From NCBI GenBank assembly GCA_001599815.1, contig BCIA01000001.1, positions 4,716,934 through 4,780,933 on the forward strand: a stretch of 64,000 nucleotides of DNA, given 5' to 3'. The translations under genes and the position numbers were made by a program. Position 1 is the first letter of the stretch. Each line of letters starts with the position of its first letter. Source of the DNA: Furcasterigmium furcatum (taxonomy: Eukaryota; Ascomycota; Sordariomycetes; Glomerellales; Plectosphaerellaceae). Positions 46,343 to 58,999 of this stretch are shown here, piece by piece. The notes beneath the pieces were generated by a model. That model was not told the origin of the DNA, did not search any database, and saw only the letters and a program-made list of their open reading frames with translations.

Positions 46343-46775
46343 CTTGATTATTTAGTTCTTGAACTTCTTCTGTGTGTTGGTTCTGTGGAAAGGGGTCTGA
46401 GGAGAAAGGGTCGAAGAGGTTGTGGAAGCTGTTATGGTTGGTGACTGGCGAGGCTGATGGATTGATAGCTTGGAGTTGCTGGGAGCTTGCGTCGCGATCA
46501 GAGGTGCCTGGCCACGCTGCTGCGAAAGGTGGCCCAAGCTTGCTCATTGGGCGAGCCCACGTGATCTTACTACTGTCTGAACGCTGCGACGTCCGTTGCC
46601 AAAGTGGGGCCGTAATCGGAGCGGAGCTATTAGTGCGGGAGAGTACCCCGGACTCTCTGGAGCTGGAGAACGTCACCGGGCCAAGCGAGTCACCGAGCCT
46701 TTTGGCCACGATGGGCCTGAATCATACCAGGCTAGTCAACACGGCATCAGCTCGCGACATGCTTTTCGCGAGCCA
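46343..46775. promoter_or_regulatory. Divergent promoter, UMP1 / twin ABC ATPase
   Basis: 433 nt between opposed start codons. In yeast proteasome genes are driven by Rpn4 sites (GGTGGCAAA); a related GGTGGCCCA occurs at about 46525-46533 but is not a full match. No other motif was recognised. Confidence 0.4.
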
Positions 46776-48752
46776 ATGGCCAAGATGAGACCTTCCACAG
46801 CTCCTCCGATCCTCAGAATCGCCAATGGCACCTTCTACCGGCACCACCCCAGCTCAACACTCGGCCGCCCGAACCCGTCCTTGTTCAACAGCTTGAACTT
46901 CGAGCTTGACTCCTCCTCCGAGAAGCCAAAGCATTGGTGCATTGTCGGACCCTCGCTATCGGGGAAGACGACATTCCTGCAGCTCTTACGAGGACAGCAC
47001 CTCGCCGAGCCGCCCACAGCCCGATCCTGGCCGTACCTCTCCACCGACGTGGTGCCCAATCGCCTAAAGATCCCCTCCAGGGCCATCCAATATGTTGGTT
47101 TTGACGGCGAGCAGACCGGCGGCCTCTCCGGTCCCGCCACGAGTGCCTACCTGGCCGTGAGATACGAGTCGAAGAGGGAGATCACGGATTTCTCCCTGCG
47201 AGACTTCCTCCTGGGCAATACGGAGCTGAACCCGCTCAAGCCGGAGCCGGGTACCGAGGAGCACGTAATCTCCCAGGAGCTGTTTGATCGCGTGGTCAGG
47301 GACTTGCGGCTGGGACCGCTGCTTGACCTCCCTGTTGCGTTTCTGAGCAACGGCCAGGGACGCCGTTCGCGCATTGCCAGGGCCCTGCTCAAGGCGCCCG
47401 AGGTCTTGCTTCTCGACGAGCCTTTCATGGGACTCGATCCGCCGACTGTGTCGTCCTTGAGCCCCTTATTGAGGTCACTAGCAGAGAAAGCTGCCCCTCG
47501 TCTTGTTCTCAGTGCCAGGCCGCAGGATGCGATTCCTGACTGGATTACACATTTGATTTATCTGAGGAGTGACTGTCAAGTTGGTTCCATGGGCGAAAAG
47601 GACGTTGTCCTCGAGGGCTTGAGAAAATACATCAGAGGCGTCTGGAGGGGCGGACTTCAGGAAGATGACAAGCTCCCGGTCCACACGCTGGTAGACATGG
47701 GCAAGACGCTCACGGAACAGGGAGTGGTCGGCGAGGGCTTAGTCGAAGGCAAGGAGAAGGCTGCGCATGCGGTCGAAGGGGCATCCACAGTGGATGCTGA
47801 CACGGGGGTGGACGCGGACGCTGAGCCTCTGGTGCAGATGGATGGCTGCCAAGTCAAGTACGGCAGCAAGATCGCCCTCGGAAACTGGTCACAGGAGACT
47901 GAGTCTGGGCCACAGCAGGGCCTCATCTGGACGGTCAAAAGAGGCGAGAGATGGGGCGTGTTTGGACCCAATGGTTCGGGCAAGACAACTGTGGTGTCGT
48001 TGCTCTGCTCTGATCACCCTCAGACGTACTCCCTTCCCATCAAGCTCTTCGGCCGGAGCAGGATACCCGAGCCTGGAGCAGGTGTACGGCCCTTGACGTA
48101 CTGGGATATTCAAGAGCGCATTGGTCACTCGAGCCCCGAGGTTCACCAGCATATGCCTACCAGCCTCTCTGTGCGACAAGTCCTGGAGAATGCATGGGCG
48201 ACGACATTCAAGGGCATCCCGAAGCTGGATGATGCGGCGCGAGCCAAGATTGATGCAACGCTCACCTGGTTCGCGCCTGAGCTGAACCCAAACTACCTCG
48301 GCGCTGGTCATCGGGCAGAGGACGGCTTGTCGTGGGCGGATGAAAATCTGCTGGGCAGACTGTCCTTCAGCGCGCAGAGGATCGCGCTCTTCCTACGCGC
48401 CATCATCAAGCACCCGGACATCGTGGTCCTCGATGAGTCTTTTGGCGGCATGGACGAGGCGGTCCGCGACAAGTGTATGCTGTTCCTAGTGCGCGGCGAG
48501 GAGAAGACGTACACCGCGGACGGCAAGATCGTGGACAGCGAGGTTGCCAAGGCGGGAGAGGTCAAGGTCAAGGGACTGTACAAGGAGCAGGCACTCATCT
48601 GCATCAGTCACGTCAAGGAAGAGGTGCCCGACTGCGTGAGGGAGTGGCTGTGCCTCCCCGAGGCGAATGAGGGGAAGCCGGCGAGATTTGGACGATTCGA
48701 TGGGCCGTTGAGGACGGATGAGAAGAGATGGAGGGAGCTTTGGGGGGTTTGA
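46776..48752 (+). CDS. Soluble twin-domain ABC ATPase (YDR061W-like)
   Basis: Single exon, 658 aa from the ATG at 46776 (a second Met follows three codons later; the upstream open frame has no ATG). Two nucleotide-binding domains and no membrane helices. Domain 1: Walker A GPSLSGKTTF at about residues 54-63, signature LSNGQGRRSRIARAL and Walker B VLLLDEPFMGLD. Domain 2: Walker A GPNGSGKTTV at about residue 398, a degenerate signature LSFSAQRIALFLRAI and Walker B IVVLDESFGGMD with Ser in place of the usual Pro. This architecture matches the little-studied fungal ABC proteins related to yeast YDR061W and bacterial PhrA/ModF, some of them mitochondrial. The role is not established. Shares a promoter region with UMP1. 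Confidence 0.88.
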   Translation: MAKMRPSTAPPILRIANGTFYRHHPSSTLGRPNPSLFNSLNFELDSSSEKPKHWCIVGPSLSGKTTFLQLLRGQHLAEPPTARSWPYLSTDVVPNRLKIPSRAIQYVGFDGEQTGGLSGPATSAYLAVRYESKREITDFSLRDFLLGNTELNPLKPEPGTEEHVISQELFDRVVRDLRLGPLLDLPVAFLSNGQGRRSRIARALLKAPEVLLLDEPFMGLDPPTVSSLSPLLRSLAEKAAPRLVLSARPQDAIPDWITHLIYLRSDCQVGSMGEKDVVLEGLRKYIRGVWRGGLQEDDKLPVHTLVDMGKTLTEQGVVGEGLVEGKEKAAHAVEGASTVDADTGVDADAEPLVQMDGCQVKYGSKIALGNWSQETESGPQQGLIWTVKRGERWGVFGPNGSGKTTVVSLLCSDHPQTYSLPIKLFGRSRIPEPGAGVRPLTYWDIQERIGHSSPEVHQHMPTSLSVRQVLENAWATTFKGIPKLDDAARAKIDATLTWFAPELNPNYLGAGHRAEDGLSWADENLLGRLSFSAQRIALFLRAIIKHPDIVVLDESFGGMDEAVRDKCMLFLVRGEEKTYTADGKIVDSEVAKAGEVKVKGLYKEQALICISHVKEEVPDCVREWLCLPEANEGKPARFGRFDGPLRTDEKRWRELWGV

Positions 48753-49664
48753 CCGTAGAGGGAGGACGTGCCATCCCGATAGACCTAAACCCAGGATGCA
48801 AGTCCAAGAAGAGAGAGATGTTGCACGGCACGAGGCCGCAAGAAACATGGGTGGTTCGGTTGTATTACTATCGAAATGGGGACTCTCTCAAACTACTCCA
48901 AGTTGACCAGACAGTCCTTAGAATTACCTCCAGCTCAATAAGACGCTCTCTCGATTTTCTGAAGTTCCGCGAGAGGTCATCTCGATTTCCCAGAGTTCAG
49001 ATGGAGGCCGTCTCAATTATCTTACGCTCAATCTGAAGCCTGCTGGTTGACGTGGCCGTTCCGACGGCGGCCATCTTTTCTGCAACCCCCTTGCGCGGCT
49101 ACTTCAGTTTGAGAGGAGGGAGAATGATGATGGAGCTCGTCAGCATGGAGCCCACGAAGTCCCCGAATGACAGGGGAGCTAGGGAACACAGCAGGGGGCA
49201 ACAGCGGCTGCAGGGGTGTTGGCGTCAAACGGCGCGGCGCCATGGGCCCACACCTGGCAGGCTGCAGCGTCCAGGGCTCCCGGTTGCCCGGCCGACAGGA
49301 GCTCCAATGTCACAAACAAATCGTTGCCCCTCGACCACGAAGCTCCTTCACCCGATTCATCTCCACAGCAAAGACGCCTTGATGCGCCAGACCAAACCTC
49401 CCCCATCATTAAAGCCCCATCCTCTGCCCAAGGCTTCTTGTGCTTGCTATTCGCTCGCCAAGCTTACACGTTCGTCCTTTCATCTGCAAATCCATCTTGC
49501 GGACTGGGAAAGACCAATTCATCCAGTTCTTCACTCGGCGCAAACCGTCGCACGAGATCAAGACGACGAATTCCAAGACACAACATTCCAGCGTGAGCTT
49601 CCACGGCGCAACGCCCATCGCTACCTACGTATAACACACAAGCAACGACTACCACTCCAGAGCC
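48753..49664. other. Intergenic, promoter and leader of the chitin synthase gene
   Basis: 912 nt. The right part (from about 49380) is C- and A-rich with few ATG triplets, likely leader. Nothing else recognised. Confidence 0.5.
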
Positions 49665-52600
49665 ATGGAGCGCCCCAACTCTCCCGGCTCCAGTCGCCCG
49701 CCCGACTACAGCCTCCCCCATTACGAGGATCACGACGAATCTACTCCGAACGGCGGACACTCGACGAACCCTGCAGCAGTCAGACTGCTGACGTCTATGG
49801 AAGACGACGAGCCTCTGAACAGCAGATCGTATGTTCCTACTTCATTGAATTATCAGTCCTTTCCAGCAGCAGCAGCCGCAGCAACTCCAGCCCAGCCCAA
49901 AATGAAGAGAGAGCAAGCACTCTACCCACTTCCGTTGGACCTCAAGAGGGAGGCCAGCCCTCAAGCCACGACTCCCGAGTATCTCGAAGCCCTGAAGCGG
50001 GAAGAGGAAGCAATTCACCCACCTCGCATTCCGCCTCCCGCTGCAGGGCCAAAGGGTCCTCGGCCGAGTCGCGATGATCCGGGCGCCTCCCCTCTCAGTC
50101 CCACCGCACGAAGGCCCAAGAGAGCTTCTACTGTCAAGTTACAGCGGAAACAGGGGGCTGTTGTTTCTGCCTCCAGCGACAAACAGTACTCTCCTCTCGA
50201 CAGCTTGCCTACCATCCCTGAAGGACCGTCTCCTAGGAAAAGTAGTGTTAGGAAGTCCTACAGCTACCGTCCTGAATCCAACAACAGCACCGCTCCTACA
50301 ATTGACCCAAGCTCACCATTAAACATCAATAGTTCCCGACCGTCGCACCGCCAGTCGTACCAGCCGTCCATCATCTCCGACTATTCCCACTCGAGGCCGT
50401 CCTCCATCATGGACCCGCCCAGCATGCCTCCCCCAGACTCTACCTACGTTCCCTTCCAGGGCCGTGAGAGGAACCACGACACTTCTCCGACAAGATCCTG
50501 GAGTCGCATGTCGGACCGCATGTCAGACCGCATGTCAGAGCGCGAGTACGGCCGCCCGCCTCCCTCGACCTCGTATGAGCCATCAGACATCAACGGAAGC
50601 CCGAGACCGGGAACTCCCTCATCCCGATACGGTGGCAGCCCCAGGCGACCATTGCCCCCCGCGCCTCTGTTCTCTAACCCCAACCGTGCCTCGACTGCTA
50701 GCTTCGCCGACGATGTCACCGTGTCGATTCCGCTTGACAGGGACGCCGATGATGTCTTCGGCCCCGAGACAGACATCAGCGAGAGCCGTCCTATGAAGAA
50801 CAACTACGCCAACCATTCTCAGGAGACCCTTAGCGAGGACCCTGATGAGGCTTACGAGAAGGTGCAGCATTACGGGCCTGCGCCTGACGGAAAGCAAGAG
50901 CGCCGCGGCGTTCGTGCTCCTCAGATGTCGAGGCGAGAGGTCCAGCTCATCAACGGCGAGCTCGTGCTGGAGTGCAAGATCCCCACGATCCTCTACAGCT
51001 TCCTCCCCCGTCGCGATGAGGTCGAGTTCACCCACATGCGCTACACAGCCGTGACCTGCGACCCCGACGACTTCGTCGAGCGCGGATACAAGCTGCGCCA
51101 GACCATCGGCCGCACTGCCCGCGAGACGGAGCTGTTCATCTGCGTCACAATGTACAACGAGAACGAGATCGACTTCACCCGCACCATGCACGCCGTCATG
51201 AAGAACGTGGCGCACTTCTGTTCCCGAACCAAGTCTCGTACTTGGGGCGAGAACGGATGGCAGAAGATCGTTGTGTGCATCGTCTCTGACGGCCGTGAGA
51301 AGATCCATCCCCGTACTCTCGACGCACTGGCCGCCATGGGCGTGTACCAGGACGGCATCGCCAAGAACTTCGTCAACCAGAAAGCCGTCCAGGCACACGT
51401 TTACGAATACACGACACAGGTCTCGCTTGACTCGGATCTCAAGTTTAAGGGCGCTGAGAAGGGCATCGTGCCTTGTCAGCTTCTTTTCTGCCTGAAGGAG
51501 AAGAACCAGCGCAAGCTGAACTCTCATCGTTGGTATTTCAACGCCTTCGGCAAGGCGCTCAACCCCAACGTCTGCATTCTTCTCGACGTCGGAACTCGCC
51601 CTGGTGGCACCTCGCTGTACCACCTGTGGAAGGCCTTCGATACCGACTCCAACGTAGCTGGAGCTTGCGGTGAGATTAAAGCAATGAAAGGAAAATGGGG
51701 ATCGAACCTCCTCAACCCCCTCGTCGCCTCTCAGAACTTCGAGTACAAGATGTCCAACATTCTCGACAAGCCCCTCGAATCCGTCTTTGGATACATTACG
51801 GTACTTCCCGGTGCGCTCAGTGCCTACAGATACCACGCGCTGCAGAACGACGAGACGGGCCACGGGCCGCTGAGTCAGTACTTCAAAGGAGAGACGCTCC
51901 ACGGTCAGCATGCCGATGTGTTCACTGCCAACATGTACCTCGCCGAGGATCGTATCCTCTGCTGGGAGCTTGTTGCGAAGAAGGGCGAGAGATGGGTGTT
52001 GAAGTATGTCAAGAACTGTCATGGCGAAACAGATGTGCCAGGTAAGACGCCCGCCAGACCGCTATCGCTGCTCATCTTTACCAGAGAACTAATCGTGTCT
52101 AGATCGTGTCCCCGAGTTTGTGTCGCAACGACGCCGTTGGCTCAACGGGGCCTTCTTCGCCGCCGTCTACTCACTCGTCCACTTCAAGCAGATTTGGTAC
52201 ACAGATCACACCATCGCCCGCAAGGTCCTCCTCAACGTTGAATTCATCTACCAGTTCCTCCAGCTGGTGTTCACCTACTTCTCCCTGGCCAACTTCTACC
52301 TCACCTTCTACTTCGTGGCAGGCGGTCTCGCCGATCCTCGAGTCGATCCCTTTGGACATGGAATCGGAAACGGCATTTACATCGTCCTCCGGTACATATG
52401 CGCCTTGCTCATCGCCACGCAGTTCATCCTCTCCCTTGGTAACCGTCCCCAAGGTGCCAATCGCCTGTACATGACCTCGATGATTACCTTTGTCATCATC
52501 ATGATCTACACGGGCTTTGCAACTATCTGGATCGTGGTATTCCAATTCACGAACGAGGAGGCAGAGGCGAAGATCGGTAACAACGTCTTCACCAACCTCA

Positions 52601-53310
52601 TCGTGTCCACCCTGTCCACCGTCGGCCTCTACATCGTCATGTCTCTCTTGTACCTCGAGCCGTGGCATCTCATCACCTCCGCCGCGCAGTACTTCCTGCT
52701 CCTCCCCTTCTCCATCTGCACACTCCAGGTCTACGCCTTCTGCAACACCCACGACGTCACCTGGGGCACCAAGGGCGACAACGTCATGAAGACCGACCTG
52801 GGAGGCGCCGTCGGCAAGAAGGGATCGCAGACCGTCGAGCTCGAGATCCCCTCGGAACAGCTCGACATTGACTCCGGCTACGACGAGGCCCTCCGCAACC
52901 TCCGCGATCGCATCGAGGTGGCCACCCCGTCCCCCAGCGAGGCCCAGATGCAGGAAGACTACTACCGCTCCGTCCGTACCTACATGGTCCTCTCGTGGAT
53001 GATCGCCAACGGCATCCTCGCCATGGCCGTCTCCGAGGCCTATGGAAACACCAACATGGGCGAGAACCACTACCTCCGCTTCATCCTCTGGTCCGTCGCC
53101 AGTCTCGCCCTCTTCCGCGCCCTCGGCAGCACCACCTACCTCATGCTCCACGCCGTCAACACCGTTGTCGAGGGACGCGTGCGCCTCTCTCTCAAGGCGC
53201 CCAAGTGGATGCCCAGCAAGCTCGGCGGCTGGGGCGAGAAGGTCGGCAGCAAGGTGAGCGAGAAGATGAGCAGTATCGGGAGCAGCGTCGGAAGCAGCCT
53301 GGGGAGGTAG
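49665..53310 (+). CDS. Chitin synthase, division 1, class III-like
   Basis: Exons 49665-52041 and 52103-53310 give 1194 aa. Residues 1 to about 420 are a disordered Pro/Ser/Arg-rich region holding an MSDRMSDRMSER repeat (~282-293). The enzyme core opens with INGELVLECKIPTILYSFLP and EFTHMRYTAVTCDPDDF, then ETELFICVTMYNENEIDFTRT, IVVCIVSDGR, LFCLKEKNQRKLNSHRW, NPNVCILLDVGTRPG, GYITVLPGALSAYRY, the glycosyltransferase EDRILCWEL and the QRRRWLNGAFF motif immediately after the intron. At least seven membrane helices fill the last third. It polymerises UDP-GlcNAc into chitin at the plasma membrane. The ELVLECKIPT segment points to class III, but the N-terminus is longer than the ~900-aa length usual for that class. 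Confidence 0.93.
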
Positions 53311-54076
53311 TCTGGCACCAGTCGGGATTCTGTTGTGGCTTGCTCTCGGGTGCAGTGCAGTGGCGCCACGCGCGCGCCATTTGGCAAAGGTTTGCTTGGT
53401 TTTGGCATGGGACTCATGACGCTGGGATAATGGGCATGTTTGCATGGCTTTTGATGTACGATGGGATGGATACGAAGGTCCAGACATGGCTTGCTCTTGT
53501 TTCTGAATCGACGAGACATGTGACGAGAGGAGCGGTCTGCCCTGCTCAGGTCATATCGATGCCCTCTGGGTTTGAAGGGATTACTTGTCGATATTGGAAC
53601 GTTTGGGAAAGAGGCGTTAAGGGATTTTGCAGAATTGATGATCGTATACCCCTTGACTATTGCTTCAGATATGATTGCTGTGATAATGAAGTCAAGTTCG
53701 TGAAAATGTGGCGAGTTTAGTAGCGATGCGATCTCGCATTTATTGGACAAGCGTCTGACAACTGTTCATGGCACGGAACAAAACAACCCCTCTTCAAACG
53801 ATTCACCAGGTCACCGAAACCATCTGCAGAGTGTGGCTTTGAAGGGTATACTTTTCCATTCCAAGCTATGAACATGAACCACCAGCATCCAGGCCCTTCA
53901 ACCCAGAGAAAACGCCAGCCTTCGATGCGAGATATCTCAAAATACCAGACTATAAAAGAAAATGATTAAACAAAAAACGTCGAGGTATGTGTACAGTACA
54001 TCTGCAATCTAGATGGTCACTACATTTTCCCCAGCTCGTCCTGGTCGCTCTCCACGTCTCGCTGATTTCATCAAAT
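53311..54076. other. Intergenic between convergent genes
   Basis: 766 nt of 3' flanks of the chitin synthase and sulfite reductase genes, AT-richer than the rest of the window. No further feature. Confidence 0.5.
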
Positions 54077-57000
54077 TTACTCGTCGTCGGACTCGTCTTC
54101 CTCGGCAACCTGGAAAGCAGTGTCAGTGAAAGTCTCCCGTGTAAAGGTCTAGGTTGTACTCACGTCGTTGTGGAAGTCACGGCCCTCGGTGGTGGCCACA
54201 ATGACGCCGGCCCTGATGCAGAAGTCGCCGAAGTGCTCGCCCTCCTCACGCTCGGTTGCCCACCGCTTCAGCAGAGGCTTCATGATGGCAAGGATCTCGT
54301 CTTCCTTGATGCTGGAGCGGTACAGCTTGCCCAGACGCTGGCCGTGGTAGCCGCCGCCGAGGTACATGTTGTAGGCTCCGAACGCCTTTCCGACGAAGGC
54401 AACCTCGGCGAGCCAGGGGCGAGCGCAACCGTTGGGGCAACCAGTCATACGCATGACGATAGAGTCCTGGCGAAGACCGTTCTCCTCAAGGGTCTGCTCA
54501 AGCTTGTCAATAAGCTTGGGCAGGTAGCGCTCCGACTCGGCCATGGCAAGACCGCAAGTGGGGAAGGCAACACAAGCAGAGGAGCTGAGGCGGAGACCAG
54601 AGAACTTGATCTTGTCCAGCTTGTACTTCGCCATCAGCGCCTTCAGTCCCTCCAAATCCTCATCGGCAACGTTGCTGAGAATGAGATGCTGGTTACCAGT
54701 GAGGCGGAACTCGCCCTTGTGGACCTTGGCAATCTCGCGGAGACCAGTCTTCATCTGGAAGTCAGGGGTGTCCTCGATACGGCCGTTCTCGATGAAGAAG
54801 GTGAAGTGGTTCAGGCCCAACTCGTCACGCTGCCAGCCGAAGGTGTCAACGTTGCTCTTGAAGACAAACGGCCTCTGCTTCTCAAACTTCTTGCCCCACA
54901 TGGCCTCGACCTTGGAGCGGTAGACATCGACGCCAAGGTCATCGACAGTGTACTTGAGACGAGCGTGCTTGCGGTTCTTGCGGTCACCATGGTCGCGCTG
55001 CACCAGCATGATCTTCTCGCAGGCAATGTGGACGTCCTCGGCCTTGCAGAAACCAAGGTGGCGACCAATCTGGGGATAGGTCTTCTTGTTGTTGTGGGTA
55101 GCACCCATGCCACCACCGACGAGAACGTTGAAGCCCTCGAGGTTGCCGTCCTTGCCCTTGATGGCGATCAGACCAATGTCGTGGGCGTAGACGTCGGTGT
55201 CGTTGTGGGGAGGAATGGCGATGGTGATCTTGAACTTCCTAGGCAGGTATGTGGGACCGTACAGAGGCTCGAAGTCCTGGACAGCCTCACCGGCAACCTG
55301 GGTCTTCTTGTCATTCTCGTCGGTCAACCAGATCTCGTGGTAAGCCGTGGTGGAGGGAAGAAGGTGGTCGCTGATGAGCTGGGAGCAAGCGAAAACCTGC
55401 CTGTGGTACTTGGACTGGGTAGGGAGGGAGCTGCACATGACGTTTCTGTTCACATCACCGCAGGCGGCAATGGTTGTCATGAGAGACTTGTTGATGGCCT
55501 GCATGGCAGGCTTGAGCTTGCTCTTGACGACACCGTGGAACTGGAAGGTCTGGCGTGTGGTGAGCTTCATCGTCTCGTTGCCGAGAGAGTTGGCAATGTC
55601 GTCCATCTGCACCCACTGCTTGGGGGTAGAAATACCACCGGGCAGACGGCAGCGGATCATGAAGGAGTAAGCAGGCTCCAGGCCCTGGGCCTTCCTCTCG
55701 TCCCTGACATCACGGTCATCCTGCATGTAGGTACCGTGGAACTTGGTGAGCTGCTGGTCGGAGGCCGAGATGGCGCCAGTGCTGGTGTCGGCCAGGCCCT
55801 CGAGAATGGTTCCACGGAGGAAGTTGGAGGCGATCTTGATGTCCTCGTTGGTGATAGGAGCAGGCTCCTCGGGAAGGCCCTCGACGTTGGCAACACCCAG
55901 CGCCTGCCAGATCTTGGGCTCCCACTCGGAGTAGCCGGTCTGGTAACCATCGGGATCCTGGTCATCACCGAGGCCGATATCAGCCAGCTTCTTGCCGCCC
56001 AGGTTAGTCAGAACCCTGTCGAGGTCCTTGGCGGGCTTGTTGTAGTAGATCTTATCCTCCTTCCTGGGCCAGTAGTGCTTGTCACCCAGACCGAACACGG
56101 AGTAGTTGACATTGGCAAGGTCCAGGTCGGTGTTGTCCTTGATGGACTCCCAGAAGGCATGGCCGTCCTGAGGGAACTCACCCTGGCCAGCCGTGGAGGT
56201 GACGAAGATGATGTTCTCCTCCGAAGGAAGATCCTCAAGAGGGTAGTCCTCCATCGACATGACCGAGGTCTTGAGGCCCCTGGCCTTACCGCGGGTAGCA
56301 AGACGCTTGGCGACGGAAGTGGCATTGCCGTTATCAGAAGCGAACAGGACCGTGAGGGGAGCGCCGAGGAGACCCTCAAGCAGCTCGTTGTAGGCATCCC
56401 TGGCCTTCCTCTTCTGCTGAGCCCTGACCTCGGTACCGAAATCCTGGGACAGGCTGGCAGCGAAGGCAGGAGACTTCTTCATGAGCTGAGTGAGCTGGTT
56501 GTCCCTGGCCAGGAAAGTCTTGAGCTCCTTCTTGATGTGCTCAGAGTCAAGGGCAAAGTTGGGCTCGCCCTTGTGCTCGTTCTGGGGGTTCCAGCGGTAC
56601 AGGGGCCAGTAGCCGACATCAACAGCCTTCTTGGTCTCCTGGAGAACAGTCAGGGGGGAGTCGTGCTCGCCGAAGTAGGGCAGGTAGGCCAGGACGATAG
56701 AAGGACCCTCGAACTGGTCAGCCTCAAGCATGGCCTGCAGGACCTGAGTGTAGGAGCTGTAGACGGCAGTGGAGGCGACGTAAGCGTTTCCAAAGTTCAT
56801 GGCATAGAGACCAATGTCCTTCTTCCTCCTGTTCGCATCGGCGGCGGCCCTCTCAGAGTAAGGGGTCGAGTCAATGATGAGCATGTTGACGTTCTCGCCG
56901 GAAGCCAGGACGTGGTGGACACCCGAGTTGCCCAGGTCATAAGACCAAGCATCAGAGCCAACAAGCCAAAGCGACTCCTTGCGGAAAAGGCGCTTGTTCT

Positions 57001-58999
57001 CAAGTAGGCTGCGGGCCAGAGAAGAACCGTCGGTCTCGAGACGGGAGATGACATCGTCGGCGATCTCGGCAGCCTTCTTCGCGTCATGGGCGTTGGCAGC
57101 CCAGCGGGAGAGCCAGCTCTTGGGGTTCTCGGTGATAAACTGCTTGCTGTTGGAAGCCTCCTTGATCTCATCGATGAAGCGGGCACGGTGCTCCTTGCGA
57201 GCAAGAAGCGAACCGAAGCCGAACTCGGGGCTAGACATGATGGTGGAGTTGATTCCGGCGTTGCTGGACTTGATAGCGTTGGCGACATAGGCGCGATGGC
57301 CGAAGAGTTGGTCCAGGATCTTGGTGTAGGCCGTCTCGACCTGGGGCTTCTCCAGACCGTAGACAAGCTCGGTGCGAGGGGCCTCCTTCCTGCCAACCTC
57401 GAGGTTCTGCACAGGGCTGTCGGAGGTCAGGTTCTGCAGAACACCACGCAGGGCCTGGGTAACAGTCTTGGGGTCAATGTGGCCAAGCTGGTAGCCAACG
57501 ACAGTCTGGACGCCACCGGGGCCGCTCTTGACGCTGGTGAGAACATCGATGAGGACGGGACCCCACTTGGTCGTCTTGCGGTGAATCTGCTCCAGAACGG
57601 CGATCCTCTTGACGGTGCTGGGAATGGCGTCGATGAAGGATGCACTCAGCCAGGGGCGGTACAGCCTGGGAGCAATGATGCCGACCTTGGAGAAGTCACC
57701 ACCGTGGCGGGACTTGTCGATGATCTCGCCGAAGTAGTATGCGCCGGAGCCGAAGACGAAGAGGCAGTTCTCGGCATTGGAGGGGCCGGCATAGTAGAAG
57801 GCGGAGTACTCGCGACCGACAAGCGACTTGAGCTGCGACCAGATGCTGTTGGCGTAGCGCAGGATGTCCTCAGAGGTGACAACAGGGGCAGCGGCTTCAA
57901 TGGTGGTGGCGGCAGAGGTCACGGAGGCGGGGCTCTCAGTCGCACTCTGCTGGCTGGAAAGCTCAGAAGCGCGCGAGGACTCCAGCTTGGAGTTGACCGA
58001 AGCAGTCAGGTCGGTCGATCCCAAGCCATTGACACCCCTGGAGGTGGCAGGGAGGTCGGAGCGGTCCGAAGCAACAGGCTGGCGCCCATCGTCGGCGTAC
58101 ACACCGCTGCCGGAGTCGGAGCTGGACTGGAACCTGCGAGCAGTGTCGAGGTCGAGGATCTCGCGAACAGCATCAATGTTCTCAGCCTCAATGGACTCAT
58201 CGTCGCTGGAAGAGGTGGCGGCGAAGAAGTGGATGACACCCTTTCCTGATCGCAAAGCCAGAGCATGGGCAGTCAGGGCCATATCCTGTGCCTCCTGGAG
58301 AGACTCGGACTGGAGGAACGTCCATCCCGAGTTGCGGATAGCGGTAATGGGAGAGTAGTCGGGGAACTCCTCGGGTTGGAGGGAGACGTGAAGGACAACG
58401 GGGAAGTTGACCAGCTTGTAAAGGTGGGAGATGGCGGGGAGAAGGACGGTAGAGGTGGTGGTGACGGAGACTAGCTTTCCGGCCCGGATGGGAGCGAAGA
58501 CGGAGAGCAGAGGATCGGCATTGTGCCTGACGGAGACGATCTAAGACCACAGGGTAAGCCACAATCGAACGTGGAAGGTAAGAAGAGGCGAATGGAGTAG
58601 GTCTCACCTCCGGGACAGCGCCAGAAGACTTCGCGACCAAGCTCTTTCCCTTGCGGCTCTCGAAACGCTTGAGGTGGGATGAGAACTCGGAGTCCTTAGC
58701 GTGGGAGGGCTGGACGGAGACGACGACGTCGCTGGCGAGGTACGCGATTCTAGCGACTGTGAAAAGGAGGAAGAGTAAGCCATTGTGACCTCAAGTCTTC
58801 TGCGCACCCATTGAGAAGCTCATGGGCGCATGCTGTCTTGCTGTTGTCCGAATTGTTGCTCGACAAATGCGGGCATCCTGATTGGCTCTGCGGGTGCGAA
58901 AACCGGCGAGCGCATTGCGCTGAAGAAGCAAAGCAGAAGAGGAATGAGGAACTTACTGGCCTCGCCGGGCGAGTGAACCTGGCCTCTTGACGACGCCAT
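54077..58999 (-). CDS. MET5: Assimilatory sulfite reductase, beta (siroheme) subunit
   Basis: Four exons: 58999-58957, 58756-58608, 58540-54164 and 54109-54077, giving 1533 aa. The start MASSRGQVHSPGEA joins across a 200-nt intron to IARIAYLASDVVVSVQPSH. Domains in order: a pyruvate-ferredoxin-oxidoreductase-like N-terminal region (to about residue 700), a flavodoxin-like FMN domain (LTVLFASDNGNATSVAKRL near residue 790, TSTAGQGEFP), then the sulfite reductase hemoprotein with TTRQTFQFHGV, and the 4Fe-4S/siroheme cysteines in SACVAFPTCGLAM (about 1380) and MTGCPNGCARP (about 1430). The last exon is ten residues, acidic (VAEEDESDDE). With the alpha flavoprotein it reduces sulfite to sulfide for cysteine and methionine synthesis in the cytosol. 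Length and fusion match yeast Met5/Ecm17. Confidence 0.97.

Noticed and set aside
53987..57007. 1006-codon plus-strand frame opposite sulfite reductase
   Set aside because: Antisense shadow of a strongly biased coding exon; no motif, while the minus-strand protein is unmistakable.
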